Numbered from the stretch's first letter, positions 17,304-25,007 are shown. The stretch: DNA of 25,007 bases from DATBFG01 sp036558645 (GCA_036558645.1 DATBFG010000089.1:1-25007), one strand, 5' to 3'. Translations and numbers: made by a program. The notes: generated by a model not told the origin, from the sequence alone.

Positions 17304-18020
17304 ATGATGAACATAAGAGTTTTTTCCGATCCTGAGAACACCGCTCGAGAAGCTGCAGTGTTCATTGCGGATCGCGCAAGAGCCGCGGTAGAGAAGAAAG
17401 GTTTGTTTGTTATGGCTGTCAGCGGCGGGCACACTCCTTGGCTTATGTTGCGTGAGCTTGCAGGCCGGGATTTGCCGTGGAACTCAGTGCATGTGGTGCA
17501 GGTGGACGAGAGGGTTGCGCCCGAAGGCCACCCCGATCGGAATCTCACGCATATCCGCGAGAGCTTGCTTCACTCGCCACTTCCTTCCGAACACATTCAT
17601 GCGATGCGGGTGGAATCGCCCGATCTGGAAGAGGCATCACGAGAGTACTCGAGGACCCTTCAGTCGATCGCCGGCTCGCTGCCGGAACTGGACCTTGTTC
17701 ACCTGGGTCTAGGACCGGACGGGCATACCGCTTCTCTGGTGCCGGGAGATCCGGTGCTCGAAGTCAATGATGCGGACGTTGCCGCTACCGGCATCTATCA
17801 GGGCAGACGCCGCATGACGCTAACCTATCCGATTTTGAATCGGGCAAGATCGACGTTGTGGCTCGTGACAGGCGCCGAAAAGGTCCCCATGTTGTGCCGT
17901 TTACAAAATGGGGATGTATCGATACCAGCTGGTAGAGTCCGAAGTGATCATGCCGTGGTGCTCGCGGATCGCGCAGCAGCTGGTCAATCAGACTCGGGCT
18001 ATGCAACCAAGCTTGCATGA
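17304..18020 (+). CDS. pgl: 6-phosphogluconolactonase
   Basis: It hydrolyses 6-phosphogluconolactone to 6-phosphogluconate in the oxidative pentose phosphate pathway. The 238 residues match the DevB/SOL-type family (about 230-260). Typical elements are AVSGGHTPWLML (38-49), VVQVDERVAP (64-73), HPDRNLTHIRESLL, and LGLGPDGHTASLVPGD (134-149). AAGGAG lies 4 nt before the first ATG and 7 nt before the immediately following in-frame ATG at 17307, so the second Met may be the real start. Paired with pgi, it connects glucose-6-P to the pentose pathway. Its usual companions zwf and gnd are not in the window. Confidence 0.93.
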   Translation: MMNIRVFSDPENTAREAAVFIADRARAAVEKKGLFVMAVSGGHTPWLMLRELAGRDLPWNSVHVVQVDERVAPEGHPDRNLTHIRESLLHSPLPSEHIHAMRVESPDLEEASREYSRTLQSIAGSLPELDLVHLGLGPDGHTASLVPGDPVLEVNDADVAATGIYQGRRRMTLTYPILNRARSTLWLVTGAEKVPMLCRLQNGDVSIPAGRVRSDHAVVLADRAAAGQSDSGYATKLA

Positions 18021-18048
18021 AGGGAACAAGTAAAAGTCCTATCGCGTT

Positions 18049-19086
18049 TCACTGGAACACAACTGTCCATCCCGGATTTTTTGCCTGTTCGCGCGTGTAA
18101 GACACGCCGTGGACTTTCAGCCCATCTTCGTTCAATAATGTGATAATCCCACCCTTGTTCGAAAGCGCGACCGGTGGTTGGATATCTACTTTCAGCACAG
18201 CACCTGCCTCAATATTGCCAGACAGTGGCTGCTGTGCTTTTTGCTTGTCTAAGATTTTCCAGCCATCCAGAGAAAGCGCGCGATCACTCGTATTGAGCAA
18301 CAACACCCACTCTTTTTCCGGAGACTGTTTAGAATTAATCATAGCTGCCACGACGCGTACCAGGCCGTCGGGAAGGACATCGGTCGGATTCGGCTGTACG
18401 GGATCAGGATTTGGATTTTCGTCCGGGCCAAGTTCATTCAAAGTGTGGCCGCTGTGGTCGTCGGTATGCCACGATTGCGACTGGAACTTTAAGAAAATCG
18501 CGCTCCACTGATTCTGTTCAGGAAATTGAAACAGAAGGCCGCCGTCCTGCCAAACGCCGTCGTCCTGGACGAAACTGCCCACGTTTCCCTGATTCATATG
18601 AATGTCATGGATGCCGTTTCCTGGCTTGAATCCGAAATACTTGTCGCCCTTGGTCTCGGGTCCCCAGCGTTGTCCGAATGCATATATGAAGGATGTCTCG
18701 TCCGACATGGCACGCTGAACAAGGCTGTCAAGTTTTTCGTTTAGATCATTGTCCGGGCCGGCAGCTGATATTGGCAAGGGTGTCATCAGACCGGGTTGAA
18801 GCAAATTTCCACGAATAAAATCGAGCGCACCTGAAGCCGGTTGTGCTGCGAGCTTGTGGAAACCTGTCGCCAGACTTCCAACCATATCTGTCACCGGATG
18901 GATGAAGAACGCCTTGACATAGAACATCACTTCCGACGGACTGGTCTGCGATGACACATTGACCGCAACTCGGTAATGTGTTGCGTCGTCATCTACCACT
19001 TCGATTTGGTAGTGAGGAGATGATCCGGAGCCAAGTCTGCGAGAGATCGGGCGTCCCTTCAGGACACCGTAGTTAGCAATAGGCAA
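18049..19086 (-). CDS. YukJ-family (DUF2278) protein with C-terminal lamin-tail-like domain
   Basis: The protein has 345 residues and two parts. Residues 1-220 match the YukJ/DUF2278 pattern: PIANYGVLKGR at the N-terminus, SPHYQIEV, YRVAVNVSSQTSPSEV and the signature GNGIHDIHMNQGN (156-168). A proline/asparagine linker (221-237) leads to a beta-rich domain (240-345) with the lamin-tail pattern WVLLLNTSDRALSLDGWKI. I start at the TTG at 19086 because GGGAGG sits 5 nt upstream and the protein then begins exactly at the family's usual MPIANYGVLKG. A longer ATG at 19137 has no Shine-Dalgarno and adds 17 unmatched residues. No signal peptide is visible. Function of the family is unknown. It lies convergent to pgl and divergent from the molybdoenzyme operon. 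Confidence 0.85.
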   Translation of the reverse strand: MPIANYGVLKGRPISRRLGSGSSPHYQIEVVDDDATHYRVAVNVSSQTSPSEVMFYVKAFFIHPVTDMVGSLATGFHKLAAQPASGALDFIRGNLLQPGLMTPLPISAAGPDNDLNEKLDSLVQRAMSDETSFIYAFGQRWGPETKGDKYFGFKPGNGIHDIHMNQGNVGSFVQDDGVWQDGGLLFQFPEQNQWSAIFLKFQSQSWHTDDHSGHTLNELGPDENPNPDPVQPNPTDVLPDGLVRVVAAMINSKQSPEKEWVLLLNTSDRALSLDGWKILDKQKAQQPLSGNIEAGAVLKVDIQPPVALSNKGGIITLLNEDGLKVHGVSYTREQAKNPGWTVVFQ

Positions 19087-19091
19087 TGTAG

Positions 19092-19097
19092 CCTCCC
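19092..19097 (-). promoter_or_regulatory. Shine-Dalgarno selecting a TTG start for the YukJ gene
   Basis: The minus strand reads GGGAGG, then 5 nt, then TTG at 19086-19084. This is the strongest ribosome-binding site near the gene's 5' end, and the upstream ATG at 19137 lacks one. It supports initiation at TTG. Confidence 0.6.
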
Positions 19098-19431
19098 ATC
19101 GCTGAGTAATAACCCGGGGATCGGCAGAGTATACCATGGTTAGTAAGTCAGCGTCCGAACAAGGCGCCCTGCTTACGTGGATGTGACTTCGAGTAAAGAG
19201 TCAAGCCTTGCAGTTCGCTGCATCGTTTGTTTGTGCTCGTTCCAATATATTCGCCGTTCTTCCGTCAGAAGAGTAGGAGGAATTGGTGGGTGTCCATGGG
19301 CTTCGACCTCAGAACGATGTTTAGCCAAACTCAAGTCCACCTGATCCTTTGAATCCCTTTCTAAAAGTGGCGGTTGACCCGTGAGGCGCTAGATGTAAAA
19401 CTCGAAGGGCATTTATGAACAGCAACTCACG
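19098..19431 (+). other. Leader region of the molybdoenzyme operon with two mini-ORFs
   Basis: No real gene is visible in these roughly 330 bases, which must hold the promoters of the YukJ gene and the operon starting at 19432. A perfect AGGAGG at 19275-19280 precedes a 12-codon frame from a GTG at 19286 (or TTG at 19283) ending at TAG 19322-19324. A second mini-frame of six codons runs from ATG 19415 to TGA 19435, with GAAGGG 5 nt upstream; its stop overlaps the ATG at 19432 as ATGA. The ferredoxin gene itself has no Shine-Dalgarno of its own, so it may be translated by coupling to this leader. No sigma-70 promoter was convincing. Confidence 0.45.
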
Positions 19432-20961
19432 ATGAAATACGGATTCATCATCGATAATCGCAAGTGCATTGGTTGCCATGCCTGCACCGTCGCGTGCAAG
19501 ACAGAGAATCACGTGCCTGTCGGAGTGAATCGCACCTGGGTCAAATACGTAGAGAAAGGTGTTTTCCCGAATACTCGCCGCGTTTTCCAGGTCACGCGCT
19601 GCAATCATTGTGAGAAGCCGCCCTGCGTTGCGATCTGCCCGGTCAGCGCCATGTATCGCCGCAAGGATGGCATCGTTGATTTCGATTCCGATAGCTGTAT
19701 TGGCTGCAAAGCCTGCATGCAGGCCTGCCCGTACGACGCAATCCACCTCGATCCTCAGCGCGACACGGCATCAAAATGCAACTACTGCGCGCATAGAACG
19801 GAGGTCGGGCTCGAGCCAGCATGCGTGATAGTGTGTCCGGAGCATGCCATCGTTGCGGGCGATCTGGATGATCCGATTAGCGAGATCGCCCAGCTGCAGG
19901 CGCGTGAAACTGTGCGAGTCCGCAAACCGGAACAGGGAACCAAACCCAAGCTCTACTACATCGATGCAGACGAGTCAGCCATTGTGCCGACAGCCGCGCG
20001 GCACGATGTTTTCTACATGTGGTCGGAGCGAAACCAGCAGTTGCATGGCGGCGGTGCAACTTATCTTGTTGACAGCCCATTCCTTCAAAAAAACGCTGTA
20101 GCCGCTTATGACGTAGGGCACGAGCGACCGTGGGGCTGGCTAGTACCACTTTATCTTTGGACCAAGTCCATCGGTTCAGGAGTGCTGGCTCTCCCGGCGC
20201 TGGCGCTTGCATTAGGATGGTTTCAAGCCGATCGTTTACGTGACATCGTCCTTTCCACGGTGGCCTTGCTATTTACGGCTGTGACAGCGCTGGTGCTTGT
20301 CGGAGACTTGACCCGCAAGGATCGGTTCTTACGCATCCTGCTCCATCCTCAGAACAAGTCGTGGCTGGCTCGCGGGACGTACGTCCTTATGCTTTATAGT
20401 CTGCTCGTCGGCCTGTTCTGGCTTTCCGCGATTGGCCATTACGGACAAGTTTCCGCAATATTGAGCTGGCCGACGGTCTTTGCCGGATTCTTCGCTGCGA
20501 TCTATACGGCGTTCCTTTTTGGACAGTGCGAGGGCCGCGACTTGTGGCAGACGCCTTTGTTGCCTCTCCACCTGATCGTTCAGACCCTGCTGTGTGGTTC
20601 CGCAGTGCTTACACTGTTGGCCCCCCTCTTCACGGCGCAGTCTCCGCGGACGCTGTCCATTGCCGCTGGCAGTCTAGCTGCCCTTCAGGGATTACATCTG
20701 TTAACCATGCTCGGTGAAATTTCCATGCCGCACCTCACCGACAACGCCGCTTATGCAGTTCGACTGATCACGCACGGTCCGTTTCGCACGTTGTTTTGGG
20801 GAGTCGCGGTCGGTGTGGGAGGGATCATGCCGCTCGCATTGTTATGGTTGGCGTTCGGCAACTACTTTGCTCTTGCTCTGGCGAGTGTCTTATCACTCGT
20901 TGGACTGTTCGCGTTCGAATGGTGCTTCATCATGGCAGGGCAGAGTGTGCCGAACAGTTAG
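19432..20961 (+). CDS. Fused four-cluster ferredoxin and NrfD-like membrane anchor subunit
   Basis: The protein (509 residues) joins two subunits that are usually separate. Residues 1-185 are a DmsB/PsrB-type ferredoxin with 16 cysteines in four groups (12/15/18/22, 57/60/65/69, 89/92/95/99, 116/119/131/135), enough for four [4Fe-4S] clusters. Residues from about 233 onward are a NrfD/PsrC-like quinone-interacting membrane domain beginning PWGWLVPLYLWTKSIGSG, with roughly eight hydrophobic segments. There is no Tat or Sec signal at the N-terminus, so the iron-sulfur domain should face the cytoplasm. Electrons would pass between the downstream molybdoenzyme, the cluster wire and the quinone pool. 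The molybdoenzyme starts 17 bp after its stop. The substrate is unknown. Confidence 0.9.
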   Translation: MKYGFIIDNRKCIGCHACTVACKTENHVPVGVNRTWVKYVEKGVFPNTRRVFQVTRCNHCEKPPCVAICPVSAMYRRKDGIVDFDSDSCIGCKACMQACPYDAIHLDPQRDTASKCNYCAHRTEVGLEPACVIVCPEHAIVAGDLDDPISEIAQLQARETVRVRKPEQGTKPKLYYIDADESAIVPTAARHDVFYMWSERNQQLHGGGATYLVDSPFLQKNAVAAYDVGHERPWGWLVPLYLWTKSIGSGVLALPALALALGWFQADRLRDIVLSTVALLFTAVTALVLVGDLTRKDRFLRILLHPQNKSWLARGTYVLMLYSLLVGLFWLSAIGHYGQVSAILSWPTVFAGFFAAIYTAFLFGQCEGRDLWQTPLLPLHLIVQTLLCGSAVLTLLAPLFTAQSPRTLSIAAGSLAALQGLHLLTMLGEISMPHLTDNAAYAVRLITHGPFRTLFWGVAVGVGGIMPLALLWLAFGNYFALALASVLSLVGLFAFEWCFIMAGQSVPNS

Positions 20962-20978
20962 CGACTGGAGATTCAGTA

Positions 20979-23819
20979 ATGACCGACTTTAAGCGTGAAG
21001 GCAGCCATCTTGCTTCATATCCCCCCGTTGAGAAGTGGGATGACTGGGTTGAATACGATCCAGAGGCTTGGCCACGACGTGTAGCACGTCACTATCAGTT
21101 GATTCCGACGATTTGCTTCAACTGCGAGTCGGCATGCGGACTGTTGGCGTATGTCGATAAAGAAACGGGCCAGATCGCCAAGTTTGAAGGCAATCCAATG
21201 CATCCGGCCAGCCGAGGGCGAACCTGCGCAAAAGGTCCGGCGACGATCAATCAGGTGCAGGATCCCGACCGAGTGCTGTATCCCATGAAACGTGTGGGTG
21301 AGCGCGGAAGCGGCAAGTGGACGCGAGTCTCCTGGCCCGAAGTCATCGAGACTCTAGGCGCACGCATTCGTAAGGCGATACAAGAGAGCCGCGGCGAAGA
21401 AGTGATGTATCACGTTGGCCGTCCGGGCTACGACTTCATCATGGAGCGTACCCTCCAAGCCTGGGGGATCGATGGCCACAATTCGCACACTAATGTCTGC
21501 TCTTCATCGGCGCGATTTGGATACATCCTATGGCATTATGCGGATCGTCCCTCGCCGGATCATGCGAACTCGCGCTTCATCCTTCTGCTCTCGGCGCATC
21601 TTGAGTCAGGACACTATTTCAATCCACATGCGCAACGCATCGTGGACGGAAAAATGGCGGGTGCCAAACTCGCAGTGATGGATCCACGGTTATCAAACAC
21701 GGCTAGCATGGCGGACTATTGGATGCCGACATATCCAGGTACAGAGGCTGCCGTACTGCTGGCGATGGCCAAAGTGATCCTGGATGAGAATCGCTACGAC
21801 GCAGCATTCGTCAAGAATTGGACGAACTGGGAAGAGCTGAAAGTCGATGGATTCGATGCGAAAGGAAAGAGTTTTGAAGAAGTGATTCAGGCACTCAAGA
21901 AACATTATGAGCGATTCACGCCAGGGTTCGCCGAAAAGGAGAGCGGGGTTCGCGCCGAAGTTATCGTGAAAGTGGCACGTGAGATCGCGGAAGCGGGTAG
22001 CCGCTTCGCATCGCATCTGTGGAGAGGAAGCGCCTCCGGTAATCTAGGTGGTTGGCAGTCAGTGCGTGCGCTGATGCTGTTGCACGTTCTCACGGGCTCG
22101 GTGGGAACTAAAGGCGGTCACAATCTGGCGGCATGGAACAAATTTGTCCCCAAGCCTTTCAAGGTGCCACCTGCACAGAAGCAATGGAATGAACTTCTGT
22201 ATCCGCCAGAATGGCCACTGTGCACGCACGAGATGTCTTTCCTGTTGCCACATCTACTGAAAGAAGGACGGGGACGCCTGGATACATACTTCACGCGGGT
22301 CTTTAATCCCGTGTGGACTTATCCGGATGGATTTTCATGGGTGGAGATGCTACGAGACGAGAACCTCGTCGGTGTCCACGCCGCACTGACTCCGACGTGG
22401 AACGAAACCGCGTTCTATGCTGACTACGTGTTGCCCATGGGAATGTCTCCTGAGCGGCACGATTTAATGAGCCAGGAAACTCATTCCGGCAGATGGATTG
22501 GCTTCCGCCAGCCCGTGCTCCGCAGGTTTCAGCAGTTGAAAGGGAACAAGGCTGATCATACCTATGAAAACAACCCTGGAGAGGTCTGGGAGGAGGATGA
22601 GTTCTGGATCGACCTCTCGTGGGCTATCGACCCTGATGGCTCGATGGGGATCCGCCAATGGTTTGAGTCGCCACAACAGCCGGGCAAAAAGCTGACGGTG
22701 GATGAATATTACGGTTGGATTTTTGAAAACTCAGTGCCGGGCCTGCCGGAAGCCGCGCAAAAGGAAAATCTCACCCCGCTCGAGTACATGCGTAAGTACG
22801 GCGCCTTCGAGGTGAAGGGCGATGTTTACAAGCTGAACGAAAAGCTGGTTGCTGACGCTGATTTCTCCGGTTCGAACATTTCGAACAACGGAGTCATCAC
22901 CAAGGACGGCAAGCCTCTCGGCGTGATGATCGATGGTAGAGCGGTCACGGGCTATAACACTCCTTCACGCAAGCTTGAGATCTTTTCTTCCACAATGGCC
23001 GACTGGAGATGGCCGGAATTCACATTGCCCGAGTATTATCGCAGCCACATTCATCGGTCTGCGCAACAGGTTTCCGTTGGGCACACTTCGGCGGATTTTG
23101 ACGCTGAGCACATGCCGAAAGTGGAGTGGCCTGCGGAAGCCAATGGGGAAGTGTTCACCCTACTTCCGATTTTTCGCCTTCCCACGCTTATTCACTCGCG
23201 GTCTGGAAATGCAAAATTCTTGTATGAGATCGGGCACAAAAATCCTTTGTGGGTGAATCCGGAGGACGCCTTAAAGCTCGGGAACCTACGAACCGGCGAA
23301 CTGCTGAAAGTGCATACCGAAATCGGATACTTTGTTTTGCACGCATGGGTGACAGAAGGGCTCACACCTGGCGTAGTGGCTTGTTCTCATCACCTTGGAC
23401 GATGGCGCATCAACCAGGAAGATCAGATCGAACGGCTGGCCAGCGCATTAGTTGATCTCAGAGAAATCGGCAAAGGGCAATGGAAAATGCGGCAGGTGCA
23501 CGGCATTGAGCCTGATCAGAGCGATGATCCCGACAGTCGGCGTATCTGGTGGAATGACGCGGGAGTGCATCAGGATATTACGTTTCCCGTGCATCCCGAC
23601 CCAATTAGCGGCATGCACTGTTGGCATCAGATGGTGCGTGTTGAGCGTGCTGGAAAGGAAGATCGTTACGGAGACATCTTTGTCGATACCAATCTGTCGT
23701 TTAAGGTTTATGAGAGATGGAAGGATTTGGCTCGTGGAGTGACGGGTTCGGGCGTTCTTCGCAGGCCGAAATGGTTCCCACGAGTAGTGCGCCCGGCGGA
23801 TTCAGCGTACATACGATGA
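20979..23819 (+). CDS. Molybdopterin oxidoreductase catalytic subunit, DMSO reductase superfamily
   Basis: The start is the ATG at 20979, with GGAG 8 nt upstream; the frame stays open to 20796 but overlaps the preceding gene without support. The protein has 946 residues. An N-terminal [4Fe-4S] motif has Cys46, Cys49, Cys53 and Cys83 (CFNCESACG ... GRTCAKG). The molybdenum region SHTNVCSSSARFG places Cys174 as probable metal ligand, as in PsrA/PhsA-type enzymes. The central fold follows, and a C-terminal dinucleotide-binding domain is seen around NPEDALKLGNLRTGELLKV. There is no twin-arginine signal, so it should be cytoplasmic and bound to the fused ferredoxin/NrfD protein. The sulfite dehydrogenase SoeA is a known cytoplasm-facing, Tat-less relative and is my best analogy. 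Polysulfide, thiosulfate or other substrates remain possible. Confidence 0.9.
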   Translation: MTDFKREGSHLASYPPVEKWDDWVEYDPEAWPRRVARHYQLIPTICFNCESACGLLAYVDKETGQIAKFEGNPMHPASRGRTCAKGPATINQVQDPDRVLYPMKRVGERGSGKWTRVSWPEVIETLGARIRKAIQESRGEEVMYHVGRPGYDFIMERTLQAWGIDGHNSHTNVCSSSARFGYILWHYADRPSPDHANSRFILLLSAHLESGHYFNPHAQRIVDGKMAGAKLAVMDPRLSNTASMADYWMPTYPGTEAAVLLAMAKVILDENRYDAAFVKNWTNWEELKVDGFDAKGKSFEEVIQALKKHYERFTPGFAEKESGVRAEVIVKVAREIAEAGSRFASHLWRGSASGNLGGWQSVRALMLLHVLTGSVGTKGGHNLAAWNKFVPKPFKVPPAQKQWNELLYPPEWPLCTHEMSFLLPHLLKEGRGRLDTYFTRVFNPVWTYPDGFSWVEMLRDENLVGVHAALTPTWNETAFYADYVLPMGMSPERHDLMSQETHSGRWIGFRQPVLRRFQQLKGNKADHTYENNPGEVWEEDEFWIDLSWAIDPDGSMGIRQWFESPQQPGKKLTVDEYYGWIFENSVPGLPEAAQKENLTPLEYMRKYGAFEVKGDVYKLNEKLVADADFSGSNISNNGVITKDGKPLGVMIDGRAVTGYNTPSRKLEIFSSTMADWRWPEFTLPEYYRSHIHRSAQQVSVGHTSADFDAEHMPKVEWPAEANGEVFTLLPIFRLPTLIHSRSGNAKFLYEIGHKNPLWVNPEDALKLGNLRTGELLKVHTEIGYFVLHAWVTEGLTPGVVACSHHLGRWRINQEDQIERLASALVDLREIGKGQWKMRQVHGIEPDQSDDPDSRRIWWNDAGVHQDITFPVHPDPISGMHCWHQMVRVERAGKEDRYGDIFVDTNLSFKVYERWKDLARGVTGSGVLRRPKWFPRVVRPADSAYIR

Positions 23820-24772
23820 TACGAAAGATCCTAAGACTACTTTCTTTGTTAACTTTTCTGCACTCTTCATTCCTGTTGGGCCAACTATCCTCCCGACCCG
23901 AGGCCACGAACGAGCCCTTGCGTCCGGAATGGTGCAGGCAGCTGCCTCGCCCTGGATATGCCGGCCTGGAACGAGTTTCGACCGACAGCACGTGGTTTGA
24001 GGTCTATCGCATTCGGCCGGGTGTCTTCGCTATTTATGAGCTACACCAATACGAAGAGGTAATTTCGTACTTGATCACCGGCTCGAAGCGCGCCTTGCTA
24101 TTCGATACTGGGATCGGAATCGGCGATATGAGAGCGCTGGTTAGCAAGCTTACAAACTTGCCCATCGAAGTATTGAATTCCCATACGCATGTCGACCATA
24201 TCGGGGACGATTGGCAATTCGACAATATTCTTGGAGTGCGAAGTGCCTACACGCAACTAAATTCCCGAGGAGCATCGCATGAGCAAGTACGAGAGATGGT
24301 ACTTGCTGAGCGGCTGTGCGGTGATGTTCCCGCGGGATTTGACGCCCAGACGCACTCGATTCCAGGCTTCAAGATCTCGCACTACGTGAAGGACGGTGAA
24401 ACGATCGACCTGGGAGGCCGCAAGCTCGAAGTGCTACTCACACCCGGCCACACGCCGGATGCCCTCTGTCTCCTCGATCGAAAGAACAAGCTGCTTTTTA
24501 CAGGGGACACGTACTATCCGGGACCAATTTATCTTTACGTCCCGGATACTGATGTTGCGGCATACACGCACTCGGTCGAAAGGCTTGCGAAGCTTGTATC
24601 ACAGCTAGATCTCTTGTTGCCCTCGCACAACTTCCCTGAGGCGAAGCCGGAGATGCTGGTGCGGTTGAAAGAAGCCTTTCAGAAAACACAGTCTGGAAGC
24701 GCAGCTTCTGTTCCAAGTGGCGACCTGCGTGAGTACAAGTTCGACGGCTTTTCTCTAGTGATGGCCAAGTAA
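23816..24772 (+). CDS. Exported metallo-beta-lactamase-fold hydrolase
   Basis: The ATG at 23816 overlaps the molybdoenzyme stop as ATGA, which indicates translational coupling; an in-frame upstream ATG at 23717 lies deep in that gene. The 318-residue product begins with a Sec signal (MIRKILRLLSLLTFLHSSFL), cleaved around residue 22-26. The metal site is complete: HTHVDH at 123-128, TPGHT with His212, TGD at 229-231 and a late PSHNFPE histidine. It should be a dizinc (or di-iron) hydrolase acting in the periplasm or outside. The substrate cannot be told; it lacks the extra domains of alkylsulfatases and rhodanese-fused persulfide dioxygenases. Its coupling to a cytoplasmic redox enzyme is unusual. 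Confidence 0.9.
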   Translation: MIRKILRLLSLLTFLHSSFLLGQLSSRPEATNEPLRPEWCRQLPRPGYAGLERVSTDSTWFEVYRIRPGVFAIYELHQYEEVISYLITGSKRALLFDTGIGIGDMRALVSKLTNLPIEVLNSHTHVDHIGDDWQFDNILGVRSAYTQLNSRGASHEQVREMVLAERLCGDVPAGFDAQTHSIPGFKISHYVKDGETIDLGGRKLEVLLTPGHTPDALCLLDRKNKLLFTGDTYYPGPIYLYVPDTDVAAYTHSVERLAKLVSQLDLLLPSHNFPEAKPEMLVRLKEAFQKTQSGSAASVPSGDLREYKFDGFSLVMAK

Positions 24773-24885
24773 GAGCGTTGTACGACATTCGTATCCCGGT
24801 ATTCTTCTTCTTTATTGTGAAGCTGCTCTTCTGTGTTCCCGGCCTCATTTAGCCTTCCCTCAGTTGTGCTACAGTCGAGAACTCC

Positions 24886-25007
24886 ATGGATATTCCCGCC
24901 ATTTCCACTGAAAATCTGACTCGTCGTTTCGGTGAGCTGGTCGCGGTCGAAGACGTTGATCTCCGCGTTGCTGCTGGACAGTTCTTCGGTTTCCTTGGGC
25001 CAAATGG
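24886..25007 (+). CDS. ABC-transporter ATP-binding protein (N-terminal fragment, cut by window edge)
   Basis: Forty codons are visible from the ATG at 24886. They read like the first strands of an ABC ATPase: ISTENLTRRFGELVAVEDVD, then FFGFLGPN, the start of the Walker A loop, where the window ends. The aromatic after the A-loop position (Phe15) fits. The style resembles daunorubicin-resistance/ABC-2 export ATPases, but the substrate is not readable. It is separated by 113 bp from the hydrolase gene, with no clear terminator between, so operon membership is open. Confidence 0.8.
   Translation, partial: MDIPAISTENLTRRFGELVAVEDVDLRVAAGQFFGFLGPN

Noticed and set aside
20796..20978. In-frame upstream extension of the molybdoenzyme that could add 61 N-terminal residues
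   Set aside because: It lies inside the fused ferredoxin-NrfD gene, has no Shine-Dalgarno and encodes no Tat signal. The ATG at 20979 has GGAG at ideal spacing just after the previous stop.
23717..23815. Upstream ATG for the metallo-hydrolase
   Set aside because: It is inside the molybdoenzyme gene and would bury the clear signal peptide that begins at 23816.
24773..24885. Terminator between the hydrolase and the ABC ATPase
   Set aside because: A pyrimidine-rich stretch (TTCTTCTTCTTT) is present, but no stable hairpin precedes it.

Overview
The window looks like chromosomal DNA of a soil-type Gram-negative heterotroph, most probably an acidobacterium (Terriglobia-like). The evidence is a moderately high GC content, an outer-membrane barrel paired with a DmsE-type decaheme cytochrome, a polysaccharide/phosphoketolase gene set, and several GTG/TTG starts with good Shine-Dalgarno sites. 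This assignment is inference from gene content, since there is no rRNA or marker gene here. No tRNA, rRNA, CRISPR array, insertion sequence or phage gene was seen.

Layout. (1) Positions 1-3083, minus strand: a decaheme c-type cytochrome followed 12 bp later by a large beta-barrel protein that runs off the left edge; together they resemble a porin-cytochrome electron conduit. (2) 3084-3790: a gene-poor upstream region with a short palindrome and a 23-bp echo of the barrel gene. (3) 3791-4291, plus: a small polytopic membrane protein of unknown function. (4) 4399-18020: a dense carbohydrate block. On the minus strand, ackA - histidine phosphatase - glgP - pgm run as a likely operon, divergent from xfp (phosphoketolase). 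glgX (debranching) converges on xfp, and pgi-pgl diverge from glgX. (5) 18049-19086, minus: a YukJ/DUF2278 protein with a C-terminal lamin-tail-like domain, best started at a TTG codon. (6) 19432-24772, plus: a tight operon of a fused four-cluster ferredoxin/NrfD-like membrane anchor, a Tat-less molybdopterin oxidoreductase, and an exported metallo-beta-lactamase-fold hydrolase that overlaps it by ATGA. (7) 24886 to the right edge: the start of an ABC-transporter ATPase.

How the genes fit together. The carbohydrate block reads as one route. GlgX and GlgP open glycogen by debranching and phosphorolysis, Pgm converts glucose-1-P to glucose-6-P, and Pgi makes fructose-6-P. Xfp then cleaves fructose-6-P or xylulose-5-P to acetyl-phosphate, and AckA makes acetate and ATP. 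Pgl links to the oxidative pentose phosphate pathway, although no zwf is in the window. The two flanking redox loci could dispose of, or supply, electrons at opposite faces of the envelope: the cytochrome/barrel pair at the outer membrane and the molybdoenzyme/NrfD fusion at the inner membrane. That connection is only inferred from proximity. The molybdoenzyme operon, with its fused B-C subunit, missing export signals and co-translated secreted hydrolase, is the least conventional part of the window.
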